From: Acanthosoma haemorrhoidale
Lineage: Eukaryota > Arthropoda > Insecta > Hemiptera > Acanthosomatidae
Assembly: GCA_930367205.1 (NCBI GenBank)
Contig: OV884011.1
Coordinates: 87,033,474-87,097,473 of the forward strand
Direction of reading: 5' to 3'
Length of the DNA stretch: 64,000 nt
Under the pieces are notes generated by a model. That model was not told the origin of the DNA, searched no databases, and saw only the letters and a program-made list of their open reading frames with translations. Position numbers and translations under genes: made by a program. Within the stretch, counting starts at the first letter, position 1, and each line of letters opens with the position of its first letter. Below, one piece after another: positions 24,465-36,760 of the stretch.

Positions 24465-25337
24465 AATTGGGTTGGCAAGAAAGTAATTTCGGTTTGCACA
24501 AGTAAGTGTCGTTATGTTTGTTTCGTTATGCTTTTGTTAATGTTAAGATTTTTTTTCTAATTAGATTTAGTAGTCGATACCTTTAGGTTGCCATACAAAG
24601 AAATTCTGTGTAATTTTGTTTACAAGTTTCAGTTTACGGTCATGGAATGCAAACATAATCATTTTCGACACATTTTACTTTTTTTTTTTCATAAAGGAAG
24701 GAAAGTGGCTGAGGCTACAAAGATATATGTGATGTTTACGGTGTTGATTCTTTAACAGAACGAACGTGTCCGTATTGGTTTAAAAAAATTCGTTGTGGAA
24801 ATTTTTACTGAAAGATGACCACTATTCCGGTCGACTTTCTGTAGTTGATGATGGAAAAATGAAATCTATAATTGAATCGAATCGTCAAAGATTGAAAAAC
24901 AGTTAATTATCACACACAACAATTGAAAATCATAAAGACGTCTTGGACTTGTTAAGAAACTCAATATTTGGGTTCCGCCACGACAGTGCGATATTTAGCA
25001 ACACGTACGAAACTATTGGAGCTTGGTTGGGAAGAGATCCACCATACAGCCCCAAACTTGCACCATAGGATTATCATTTATTTTGATGTTAACATTACTT
25101 CTTAAATGGTAAAAATTTCAGTAATAGCGATGACCTCAAACCGCACTTGGTTCAGTTTTTTGCTGATAAGGACCAGAAGTTCTATAAGCGCGGAATCATG
25201 AAGTTACCAGAAATATGGCAAAAGGACACCCAACAGAATAGAAGATATTAAACTGGTTAAAGTTTTTTTGTTTTTTTTTAAATTATTGAGTTTTATTTTA
25301 CATTAAAAAACCGAAATTACTTTCTTTCGAACCTCAA
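24465..25337 (+). mobile_element. Internally deleted mariner element
   Basis: Terminal inverted repeats are clear: ggttggcaagaaagtaattt at the left (about 24469-24495) and its reverse complement with 3-4 mismatches at the right (about 25308-25334). TA dinucleotides stand next to each end. The element is about 870 bp, against roughly 1.3 kb for complete mariners, so about a third is missing. It encloses the transposase relic described separately. Confidence 0.85.
24690..25255 (+). pseudogene. Mariner transposase relic
   Basis: Mariner transposase excises and reinserts the element at TA sites through a DD34D active site. The plus strand, allowing frameshifts, shows the N-terminal helix-turn-helix region (ERTCPYWFKK, then SGRLSVVDDGKMKSIIESNR), a short SHTTIENH motif, then a jump to the C-terminal part: LGWEE or its alternative frame, PPYSPKLAP with DYHLF, then FSNSDDLKPHLVQFFADKDQ and a final GIMKLPEIWQK. 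The block carrying the first two catalytic aspartates is deleted. The third is present in the DYHLF context, after an in-frame stop. Dead copy. The motifs are close to family consensus, so decay is moderate. Confidence 0.8.
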
Positions 25338-28300
25338 TATGTTTGATGCAGTCACCTGAAGGTAACGGTTTTCACGCGCCTAGTTTGTTTATAGATTTTC
25401 TTTTCCAAGGAATGACGTTGATTTAAAACAAAATTGGATCTTATAGTGAATGAGAGTTTTGCCTTTTTTTTAATGAATTTATTTATGATAAAATATTTTG
25501 ATTATGAATTTATTCCCAAATCAATGACTATGATGTTCCATACTTTTAATTATAACGAGTGAACGTGATAATCAGTTAATTATCAATTTTACTAGAATCC
25601 TTACTGCCTTGGGAAATATTTCCCGGAACTTACTGAAAACTTTCTCCCCTAGTAAATAATAAGGAAGTCATTTCTACTATTGCTACTAGTAATAAAAAAT
25701 TCTACCATATTAAGACCTTTTTAAACATATTGTTTAGTTCTCCTCAGATAATAACTGATGATTGAATTGAAGTTCATATAAAATGTAAATTGAAAGCTGA
25801 GTGCAGTAGTCTGATTTCCAATTTGGTGGATTACTTTATCGCTTCAATTAATTTTTTTATGAAATCAATGGTTGACTTTTATATACAACTTTTTATTATT
25901 TCAAACATTGGAGAAATTATACAAGCCAGTCCTAATTTTAAGAATACCATTAGTCATCTCTGGCGCAAGGAATTAATGAGTAGAGGCTATGGTGGCGCGC
26001 TGTAAATTTTACTCACTGACAATTGTGCTGGCTCGCTTTGCACGAACATATCGCTGAGTGATAGCGATTTGTCTGTTCTGGTTCGCTCCGAAGGAGTCCT
26101 TGCCGTGCGCATTATGCATTCCATGCCGGCCACTTTGAACAAGTCTAGAACATAAATGGCCCAAGACCCGGTATACCTCTTGCATTCCCTTCCGCCTGCA
26201 TTGGTTACTGGAAAAATCCGCATTGCGGTCTTCTTTTACAATTTATTGAGTCCTCTATCTCTCTCTATGCCTCCCACTTCTGTAGAAAATTCGTAGTTTA
26301 AAAAGTACAACCGTTACTCAATACATACTATTCACCGCTAAAACATACTATTCAATTGTATCTCGTTGATTAATAAAGTTTTTTGCAGCCTAATGGTGTT
26401 TTATTCGTAAGATGGTGAATAAAATCTTCGATGAATATGAGTAAGTGCAAATAATATAGTTTAATTGCTGGATGTGAATTTATATTGAGTAAATGACGTC
26501 TTAATTTCTATTTCACAAGATGTTTCAAGCAGAAGCCTTTACTGCCATTATCAATTCCACGGAATGCTACTAATGGTTACGCTGCCCAACTACTAGTGTC
26601 AAGTCGGAATTTACAATTGCAATGTTATCAATGAATCCGACTAGCTAATTGCGGTCAAACACCCCAATCATTAGTAAGATTCTGAACGCTTGATAGTGGT
26701 AGTATAGGCTGCGGAAAGTGCTAGTGAAATAGAACTTGTGGTAAGACAAAATTGGAATTATTGAATGGGATAATAATCGTTAGACGAGTTCGTCGAATCA
26801 ATCCTTTCAACAAAAATATTCTATGCCGCCATTTTAAAATATGGTTTTACATCTTCCCAGTCCTAAGCTTGAAATAAAAATGGGGATCTATGAATGCAAT
26901 AAACATATCTTTAGCTTTTGTTTCGTAACCGGCAACATAATAAGAAATGTGTTTCAAATTCAGTTATGCTAAAGTTGAATATATATAAAAACCAAAGTCA
27001 GTTCAGAGCATCGGTAAATAAATCGTGTTAAATTAAGGCTTAGATCGATCTCTTTTGATTCAATGACATCCAAATCCAAACCTGTACTTTATAGTATGTT
27101 TTCCTTGGTGCCTTGCCACCTCTTCACAATGTAATAATGACTTGAAAAAAATAATTCTCTTTCGTTCAATCTCCGATTCGACAAGGATTACTTAACGTGC
27201 TTAATCCATCCTAGTCACTGACAGCCATTCTTTATTAATTTTATAATAGTTCCTTCATTACTTAGATCAAAGTGAAGTACAAGACCTTAGCTAGAATATA
27301 TCGCATCGCACCCCGTAAAGAAAAGTGATAACTCAAAAATGCAGCTTTTGAGAAAAATCAACTTAGGGGATACTATAAAACGTATATTGAAATGGTATAA
27401 GTTTCTTTTAAATTTTAGGCAATTATTTATAGTGGTATATTCCATAATATTCTATTACACAGAAATTAAATGCCGCTCAGCTCTCAGTCAAATGTAAGGT
27501 CTTTGAGTTATGTCTGTTTTTTTTTTTTTTTTTTTTTTTTTTTATACTCATCCCGAGTGCGGATATATTGCGAGATAGAGATGTGAAGCTTTCTGTGCAC
27601 CTTTGTGGGACTTCGTACATATTATAAATGACGTAATCAAAAAATTGCCTTTTTTTGAGACAGTGTCTCTTCTATTGCCAGGGCACATACACCGCAAAAG
27701 CTTATTATTTTTTTGCTGAGCATGAAAAGCTAAAAAATAATACAATTTCTTTTGTTTTGTTTATTTACCTAAGCATAGTTAGGTATACAGTTTACTGTAT
27801 GTATACCGTAAATATCCAATAATCTAAGGTCTTTTTATATTAAATAATCTGGCATATTTTCTTGCTAATTAATCTTAAATCAAACAAAGTGAATGAAGTA
27901 CAATAACATTATTGAAAACGCACTATAAAGACGGAGATTATTCCTGAAATAAAGTTTTTTGGTTTAAATATTAAGTTTCTTGGCTCCTAGCTCGTATTGG
28001 GAAAAAGCACATTTAAAATATTCTCTGACATGTTTTGTAAATTTATTTGCATATGTTTAGGGAGGCGGATGACATTTTAAGTTTTTCGCTTTTAATATTC
28101 TTTTCCCTGAGCTGCTGGCGTGCACTAAGGTAAGAATGCTCAAGTGAACTATTTTTCAACCGACTAACAATAAAGAAGTTTAATTGATTTCGGTGGCTTT
28201 ATGACCGTTGTCTCCTCACTTAACTAATCCAAATTTGTTGTAACAAGGGTGGTTTTTTTTCTTTCATTTTTGCGATTTCATTAATTATATTTAGGTACCA

Positions 28301-28662
28301 CTCCAATGTTTGAATGTGTCTTAGCCACTTCACTTCTGTGTAAACATTTTTTGCCATGTTGTCTCTCAAATGCGTCAAGAAACTGTTTTTAAACGGGTGT
28401 GGTGTTTTATAAAGGTAATAGTTGAAAGCTCAAGTATCATAACATGTTCAAATCCAACTTTTGCTGCAATGGTGCATATTGAACAATATGTGCATGTTGT
28501 TAATCTATTAGCTCCTATACCTGATAATTGTTGTATTTAGATTCATTTCAGAATACCGATCTGAAACCGTGTTGAACATGGCACTAGTTACTGTTTGATT
28601 CCAGGGATACGCCAAATATTGGCAACTGGGTGGTAGAGATATTATCAGGTGACTCGTGCAGG
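25338..28662. other. AT-rich DNA with a T27 run
   Basis: About 3.3 kb. A 27-T homopolymer lies at 27517-27543. A GC-richer patch at 25990-26225 carries a 78-codon minus frame (25987-26223) with no recognised motif. Nothing else supported. Confidence 0.45.
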
Positions 28663-29338
28663 AATGCGCGCGTCCCAAAACAAACGGAACTATTTTTGTA
28701 CAAATTGATTCATTTAATTTTTTTTTCAAAAAACCTTTGAAACCTTTCAGTGTTCGTCTCCATTGTTAAATACATTTGTCTAATATACTATTCTACTGTC
28801 CGATACATATTTTAAACTCCTTTTCTGTGATGCTAAACTGAGCCACCATTGCTTTTGTCTTATCTTCTTCAACGCCTATGTAATAGTTTACTTTCATGCC
28901 CTTTTCAGGATATTTTTTTACAAAAAAACCTGCAGTATATCGGGTGAATAGGGCTTAGTGGTCATACCATGTTCGGTCAAAAATTGGCACACAGACAGGG
29001 CTGTGTGAGTGGAAGTCCCAAATCGTCTCTTAAAATATGCTTTACTGAACTCCAAGTAACTCCAGACTTCTCCGTAACTTCGTCGATCTTCCATGACGTT
29101 TTCGCAATTTTTTTCGACATTCTTCACGGCCGGGGGCTGTTAACGAAAATCAGCCATCACAAAAACGACGAGCACGCCAAACAACTTGTCACAAATAAAT
29201 TAATACTAGCCTAATAGATTGGCCTACTGACTGGTGAAAATTTGTTTCGTACGATCGTACCGGTAAAATCTGATACTACATAAACTACACCACATACAAC
29301 ATAAGTTCAATGTTTTTTTTTTTTTGAACGCCCTCGTA
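28663..29338 (-). mobile_element. Second mariner relic, different lineage, internally deleted
   Basis: On the minus strand the element begins TACGAGGGCGTTCAAAAA (right edge, to 29338), a terminal repeat typical of another mariner branch than the copy at 24.5 kb. The opposite end (from about 28663) keeps an eroded version, cgcgcgtcccaaaacaaac. Length is about 676 bp. A flanking TA is present at the right end. It encloses the relic described next. Confidence 0.65.
28745..29120 (-). pseudogene. Mariner transposase relic with N-to-C deletion
   Basis: From an ATG at 29120 the minus strand reads SKKIAKTSWKIDEVTEKSG then VTWSSVKHILRDDLGL, the second helix-turn-helix of mariner transposase. It then changes frame straight into HTALSVCQFLTEHGM and PYSPDI, which in a complete protein lies about 130 residues further on. 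The catalytic block between them is gone. The C-terminal part continues with several stops, with FSITEKEFK and LDKCI recognisable before the terminal repeat. Confidence 0.65.
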
Positions 29339-31171
29339 TAACCAATAAAATGTGGACAAATTTGTTGGAACAAGGCATAAGTTGTTTTGTTACATTTGTA
29401 CTTTTTTCATTTTGTAGTTACCATCAATCAAAATATTTTTGGACGTTCGTTACTTGCAATGATGATTGGAATTTTAAGCTAAGTACATTTAATTACAGTT
29501 ATTTACATTTATAGCCAACAATTCAAGTAACACGAAAAGTACAATCCAATGTAAAAATATGTTGATGGCACACACTTTGATAATTGAATGAAAACCAACC
29601 GATTGATACTTAAAATTATAATGTATATTGAACATTCACACAGCTGCTTTGCTGCGCGCCAGTGAAATTTGTATAAGTTAGCTAGTGTTCAATTTGGTTA
29701 AGTTAAAGTAATATATGATATGGTGAGCCAGGAGCAATCTCTTCTGGGCCGTGTCCTTTGCATAAAATCCATGATGGATATTTTTGTGTGCCACCACTAA
29801 ATACAGACGGACAGAACAGGGTTTACTTCATAATATTTCGAAAGCAATGCTTCTCTTTTCTGTTCAGATCCGGTGAATAGTTGCATCCCACTGAGACATG
29901 GGAAGGAAGCGGAATGAGTTACAATGACCTTAAGTTGACACTAGTAATATCGATCTCCTAGTCCTCCAACGTACATAATTAATGTATGCCTGTTGCTTTC
30001 GTTTCTTTTTTACGTCGCCTAGCATGCGGTCGTTACGTGTCTACGCCGAATACAGAAATAACCCGAGCAAGGACGCTACCCTTGCCAAATTAGAAAATAT
30101 TATCATTAGGGAATACATATATAATGTTTGAGAACGTTTATGTTACATAAATAGTTAACGGAAGGATAAGAAGTTACACAATTTTTTATTAAAGGGTTTT
30201 TCAATGTAGAAAAAATTATATTTTCACCCGTTGTTTGTTGATACATACGAAAGACAAACATTTAACAGATATTTGACCTATGCATTTTTACATAGACGAC
30301 CCATTTGACATTAGAAAGGTTAGTTACAAAAATTGGTTAAAACCTGTTATGATAGAATTGCAATCATCAACTCAGCGTTTTTTTTTTAGTGGCATGCTAT
30401 TTTGTGTAGTAATTGCGTTTTAGATGCCCTAATTATGCTAGAAAAGAAGCCGGAAATATAAAAAAAAAAGGAAGAACCATTCATCAACGAATTATTAGGT
30501 AATAAACATCGATATTTTGATATTATATTGAGTAGAGTATCAAATATTCAAAAGCATGATTAGCCTTGAACGGAGTGGAGGTTATTTGTCCTGAGTCAAA
30601 TAATCTTTGTAGAGGAGAGTATTTTAAAAGAAAAGCTTTATAATGAAGTACAAGCAAAACACTGGTATATACAAATATTAAGAGTTAAATCACTACGTAC
30701 TGGGTCGGATGCTTATGGACTAGTGTCTGAGAGACAAGTGTGAACTTGAACTAAAGCTGAGTCATATGTGAATATGAGAAGGGTTGCTTCAGGAATTGGG
30801 ATGCGGTCGCTTACTTAAAAATAACAAGAACCACCAGTGACTTCCATGAAGTCCCGAGGCAGGTATACACTAGAAGGGACTTTCAGCCTTATATATAATA
30901 TTAGGATTAAAATATTCTTACCATTATATAACTCTGGAACGGATACACAGATTGTCAGGAGCTTTGCTCTCACATGCGATTCTCTTATGAGCAAACACAG
31001 TAGCCCTTTGGTTATAATCAAGTGTTATCCATACTGTTTTTGAACCAGTACGCTCGTTGCATTCATTTTCATATCTCCTTTTGACCTGACATCTATAGCC
31101 ATTGATGTCGCTCTTTTATTCTAGATTGATGTAGTTTTTAGCATTACTTACATTTGTCTCTTTTTTCCAAA
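29339..31171. other. AT-rich non-coding DNA
   Basis: No gene recognised. GC-richer patches at about 29725-29960 and 30010-30090 lack open frames with motifs. About 100 bp near 30380-30480 weakly resemble 34450-34545. Confidence 0.4.
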
Positions 31172-31642
31172 ATGGTGGGTAAATTACTATTATATTCGAG
31201 TTATAACACCTCGGAACAAGGACTTGAGTCTGATCTGAAGGATTTATTGAAAGTCATTGAAGTCCTAGATCCTCCTTGTATGTTCCAATGCAGTCCAGGA
31301 AGTATTTACTCCGGTTATCTTTGCTTACTCTTCATTGGTGCAAAGGAAATGTTATATCATGCAACTTTATTCGAATTCACTAACTAGCTAATGTTAGGAA
31401 GATTGGCCATGTCTTATAATATAGCTCATGTCCACTTAAACACCAATATTATTCTACTTTATTATTCGTCTCAGGCGCCTCTAGATAGACAAATTGGGGC
31501 AGTGATAGGGCTAATTTATCCATTATGGAGTCTATGTTTGTGTTCGGAGGATAATTTATACCTTTTCGAATCACAGTGTTTGTTTGTGGTTAATCAAATC
31601 ACTCACAGAAATGACTTGGATTACATTGCATCCATTTACTAA
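31172..31642 (+). other. Long nearly open frame, unrecognised
   Basis: One plus-strand frame from the ATG at 31172 stays open for about 155 codons with a single internal stop (31385-31387), which is unusual in this AT-rich background. It is cysteine- and leucine-rich (for example CLLFIGAKEML, PLWSLCLCSEDN). I recognise no domain. It may be a decayed gene, a transposon fragment or chance. No splice or promoter signal was evident. Confidence 0.25.
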
Positions 31643-32385
31643 ATTTTTTTAAAGTCTGAGTGACCAATTCGGAACCTTTTCTCTTCTTCGTGCTTCTCCT
31701 AAACGTGATATATTGTTGCCAGGAGCACTGATCCCATATTGATTCTCTTATGGGCCAGTAGTATGAATGTCAACACAGCACAGGCTTAGAACAAGTATGT
31801 TATTATTCTCATACTAGCAAGAATCTCGCATTTGATTAAGTTTGAATTATTCTGAATGAGGATAGAACATCATTTCTTATGTTTTCGAAGGTTATGAGAA
31901 AAGTCTTATTGCAAAGTTTTAAATATATAATGCGGTTGCCGTTATAAAAAGTTTTTGCACCCACCGGAAAAACCCCAATGCTTCAGAACGAGTAATACGT
32001 TTTGCCTCCAAAAAAATTAAAAAAATTGAGAAGTACGATTTTACTTCAGTGAACGCTGAAATGTTCCAATCGTTAAAATAACCATGTGGTGATTATATAA
32101 AATAAATATTGCTCATCAAACTAGTGCAGGGGTCTTGAGAGGTTGGCTGACAAGAGCGCCAAATGAATGCTGGATCCGAGTCAAAAGTGTGCCATCAGGC
32201 ATGGAACACGAGCGTTTCGTTCAAGCCCAGGGCACGAAGTGAAGCAGGAATGACGCCCTTATCACCATTATATATAATAAGTATAATATATAATTATGCT
32301 TTATTTCACCAAAATTATTGGTGCAAACCCACCTACTCCGCTAATCAAATTTTTTCTGGGTACAGTTTCATGTTCTAAACTAAAC
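31643..32385. other. AT-rich DNA with a short GC-richer patch
   Basis: Positions 32120-32270 are GC-richer without a recognisable product. Nothing else seen. Confidence 0.4.
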
Positions 32386-32480
32386 CTAACTTCACACTGC
32401 TGGGTCCCCCCGCGCATCCCCGTAGGATGCTTTCTATACATCAACGACCTCCAATATATATGTATCGGGTTCTCACCACA
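32386..32480 (+). pseudogene. Possible short reverse-transcriptase scrap
   Basis: The plus strand reads CWVPPRIPVGCFLYINDLQ, which resembles the 'GVPQGSxLGPLLFxxYINDL' core of non-LTR reverse transcriptases with substitutions. The flanks are not recognisable. The match is one short block, so a chance resemblance cannot be excluded. Confidence 0.3.
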
Positions 32481-35055
32481 CACTAATATTCTGTTCCGTT
32501 ATTGCCTTGTTCGAGTTAAATGAGTAGTGGTCGATTGATCATATTTTTTTCATTCGCAGTCATCTCTTTTAAAATCTATCTTTAATTCGTATTTGACATA
32601 GTATGTTATGGGTTGAATGGGTCTCATTTAGACGTTTGTCTGATTGTATGTAGAACATTTTATACATTAATTGGATACACAGTATGAGCGAACCATTGAA
32701 TTGTATCAGTACATGAAGGGAATTTAATGTGAGTAGTGTCGTTTTTTTCCTTTCTGTTGCTAATATGTTCCAGTTGACATTATCTCTTCAATGATGATTA
32801 ACCTTTAGTATTGATAGCCTGAGGGATAACTCAAGTCGAAGTCATTAATATAAATGAATTATTAAGCTTTATTGGATAGAAAATGAGTGCGTTTAGGAGT
32901 GACATTTTGACTTGTAGTTCTAAGTCGTGGTTAGTATTCATAAAAGTGTTTCAGTAAAGTTGGTGTTCTAAATGTGAGTGTTTACTAACCTATAGCTTGG
33001 TCTGTGATATACAGCTGTTATATTTATACTTTATTTTATTTTGCTATGTTAACCTAACGTTTTCAATATTTTTAGATGTGAAAAAATTACTTGAGCTCTA
33101 TATTTTTCAATATGAACCTCCAGTTCTGGTTTTGTCAGTCACGTATTGTTATCACCCCATATTTTAAATATATGTTTTGACTAAATGTGAGTTTCTGTAA
33201 TAGGAACTGGCACATGTCTATTGGAGAAATCGGACACTAGAGTTATAGCATTTAAATGAGCTTTTGAATTATTTGAGGATTCCTAATTTTTCTAGAAAAA
33301 AATCTTTTTCGAGGATGAAACTATTTGGTTTAAATGACTTCTTATAAAATAATTAGTTTTTGGCATAACCGATTTTTCAGTGTGTTAAAATATAATTTAC
33401 ATAGAATCCTATGTCGTGAATGTTCGGTCTGACATGGAGGTGGGGTACAATGTTTGTTTACATGGCCTTTTTAGACGGTATCTTGAACTTAGCAATGGAC
33501 AGCTGCCTTTTTCTTTGAGTTCTCTCAGATTTTAAATTAAAGAGGAATGGAACATGTTTTATTGGTTATGGGTCCATTTTCCAGGTAAAACCTACATGTC
33601 AACTGCGTCATTTGTCATTTTGTTGTCAAATGTCTTGCTCTAGCTTCTGTCCTATCTTTTTTTGGTTTATTTGATTTAGATAAACCTTCGAATGACTAAA
33701 TGTCACTCCATGAACTGCAAGCCTTGAAATTGATGGGTACATCATATTTTACATAGATTGAGTTTCTTTTATAATTGCTTTTTAAGTTGGTAGTTTTCTC
33801 ATTGTTCGTCTTTGGTACTGAGATTTTCATCTTGGATATACATGCACTATTGAATAGTATAATCTTGTGTGTATATTTTCTTACAATGTTCGTTTATTTC
33901 CAATTGTATGACAATGAGGATAGGCTCTTTTTCTCTATTACTTAGTCATGTTACTTTAATGAACAAACAATTTGGCCGTACTTTATTTTATTCGTTATCT
34001 TCGGTAAGTGAAAAAGGGATTCACTACGGAAAACCTACGGTTCCGGTGTGGGGTTTTGGGCTTTTCCATGAACGTTCACTACAACTATGTCAACAAAGGA
34101 CTTTGGTGATGTAATTATATATGTTGGTAGGCATCATTATTTTTACCTAGATCTTCCCGAGTTTCCTTAATCGAAAATACAGCTACCAGCTAAGTGGGAC
34201 TGGGGTGCCGCCTGTCCACCCGGTCTGTCTCAAAGGTGCCTGCGGCTTTATTCTCGGCATTATGCTCACTCCGATTCACGATATGTATAGTGTCTGCGTT
34301 TAAAAGTTTCAAAACGCCGAAATATACACAATTTTCTTTCTAGGTGTAAATAAAACTGACAGTAATTAAGAAACTGTATAATAAAAACCAAGAAATGATC
34401 ATATATTGATGGCAGTTAATAAAACACGTGGATCGTGTTTTGGAACATGAACTCAGTGATTTTTTGTTTGCTGTCATATTTTGTATAACAGTTGCTTTTG
34501 ATGTCCTGATGCTGCCAAAAAAATAACACAGCACTATGCCAAATAATAAAGGGGCATTAATTAGTAATCAAAAACCAAATATTTTTCAGACGGATGATTT
34601 TGACCTTATGACTAGTTTGCATTATGTGTCGTGACTTGGGTATTACAATTTCAATACAATTACAATGTTATAAAATTTCGTAAAGCAATTAATCAGTCTA
34701 GTTACTAGTAGAGGTATATTTTGCTAATAAGTTATGTATTACGTTAGGGTATTAGTCGAAAATTAATAAAAAGAAGTAAAAATAGCTTTCTCTATAACAA
34801 TATCTGTAATTCATTGAATAATCTTCAATTTTTCCTTCCCGCATGCTTTCTAATTTTTTTTGTGATTGCTCTTAACACTATACTGCCATTACTAAGTACC
34901 AAGTATTCTCCATCAAAAATATATTCTTATGGCTACATTATCATGGTTTAGCTTATTTTATTATAATAATAATATAGATCCACATAATTCAGTACTTTAA
35001 CATTAATGCGATTTTTCCACTAGCGGCTTCTTGAGAAAACATGGTGAAATTAAAG
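32481..35055. other. AT-rich non-coding DNA
   Basis: Short chance frames only (for example 33869-34114). A GC-richer patch at 34190-34280 is unexplained. Confidence 0.45.
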
Positions 35056-35412
35056 GATTAAGTACGTGATTGCGTGAAGACAGTTGTCTTCAAAGACCTC
35101 CTGACGTTTGGGGGCTAATCTCTAACGGATTGACATGCCAGCTCAGCCTGGCGCCAGGCCGTGGTACTAGGCGCCGAGCTGGTGCCCTGGGCCCTCACCA
35201 GGGGCTCCACCTCCCAGCCCCATTCACTGCGGAGGGGCCTAGCCGCAGTAATAAAGATCAAACACGCCGCTCAATTCCCAGTGCTTCAGCTCTTCTCCTA
35301 CCATCTCTTAATATCTCCAAAGTGGTTTCGTGGTTCAGTAACCCTGCGTTTACACATCCGTTTGCCAGGAATAGCCCATAGCTAGTTGCTGTACTTATTT
35401 TTTTTTTGTATT
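35056..35412 (+). other. GC-rich block ending in a T run, possible retroposon
   Basis: A sharply GC-rich segment with two overlapping plus frames (35070-35381 and 35161-35385) ends at a run of about ten T bases. Neither frame shows a known domain. The inner part has short self-complementary words (ctggcgcc / ggcgccgag). It resembles a SINE or the 3' part of a GC-rich retroelement, but I could not identify a tRNA, 7SL or 5S head or a target-site duplication. Confidence 0.3.
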
Positions 35413-36002
35413 ATGGCGTCCAAAACAACATTTATATTTATAAAATAAATTGTGTCATTAGAAATAGTCAAAAAAAATAAATATCTCAGAACGTAAAGAA
35501 ACATTGGCCATATTTCAGGCTGTGATCCTCTTTATCAATTTGTAATATTATAATGATTGTTAATTTATTTTATGTATTTATGACCTAGAATATTTCTTTC
35601 TATTCTCTCAAACCAGCTCAAACTCTTCACATGGCTTTTTCGACAAAATAAAATATATTGACATACATAAAATTATAACCACCGGCTTAAGACGTATTTT
35701 TGGCCCTAAATATATATGTACTTAACCGCGAAGAAAATAAATCTCACTCTAATTCTTGAACCACTCCAGATCCTGTGAATGGATCACACAATTACAAACT
35801 TTAATTTCCCCATAAGATGTAGCTGCTGGTTTCAAATCACATTTCAGGATATATTTTAAATACATGCGAGATGGTAAATGTACGTAATTTACAGAAACTA
35901 AAGTATCAAACACGAGCCTAACTTTAATTTGTCCTAGCCAAATTTCAATGTTCGTTCGATTGCACACTCAAATTTTCAAATGAGTTGCGTCATTAACTTA
36001 AA
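35413..36002. other. AT-rich non-coding DNA
   Basis: Nothing recognised. Confidence 0.45.
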
Positions 36003-36760
36003 GTTAAAAAATTAGTAAAGAGATTGGTTTATGTCATTAAAGTACTCAAGGATTTGGAGAAATAGTCCAGATATGGATATCAATTGGGTACATAGGTACT
36101 TTTAAGTTGTAATTGTAGATATGTTCAATGCCATGGGCATACATTCAGTTCCATATCATATTGGTACTAAAGCTTCATTCATGAATCACATTTAATTAAA
36201 TAACAAAAGTAATCGATCAGTTTTTTTTGATACTTGATTTAAAATATCAGTCGTGCCAAAAAAAAATTCGGTAAAACAATAAAAAACGGGTGGTTTATGC
36301 TATTAAAGTACCTAATAATTTGGAGAAATAATCAAAATGTTAAAATCAATGTATATAAGTACTTTTATGTTGTAATTGTAGACATGTTCAATGACACGGG
36401 CATACATTTAGTTCTATACCATATCGGTACTAAAGTTTCATTCATGAATCACATTTAATTAAATAACAAAGGTAATCGATCAGTTTTTTTTGATACTTGA
36501 TTAAAAATATCAGTCGTGCCAAAAAAAAATTCGGTAAAACAATAAAAAACGGGTGGTTTATGCTATTGAAGTAGCTAATAATTTGGAGAAATAGTGAAAA
36601 TGATAAAATCAATTGGTTACATAAGTAGTTTTATGTTGTAATTGTAAACATGTTCAATGTCACAGTCATATATTCAGTTCTATTCCATATCTGTACTAAA
36701 ACTTCATTCATTAATCACATCTAATGACATATGATTGGTAATTGATGAAAGTTTTTTACT
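36003..36760 (+). repeat. Tandem array, about 265-bp unit, nearly three copies
   Basis: The word ggtttatg(t/c)(c/t)att starts units at 36026, 36292 and 36555, giving spacings of 266 and 263 bp. Each unit then carries atttggagaaata, ttgtaattgta and a run ending in ttcattcatgaatcacat. Copies 1 and 2 are most alike at their ends (cagtcgtgccaaaaa and ataaaaaacgggt occur twice). The third is cut short near 36760. No coding frame is shared, so this is a satellite-like repeat. Confidence 0.85.
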
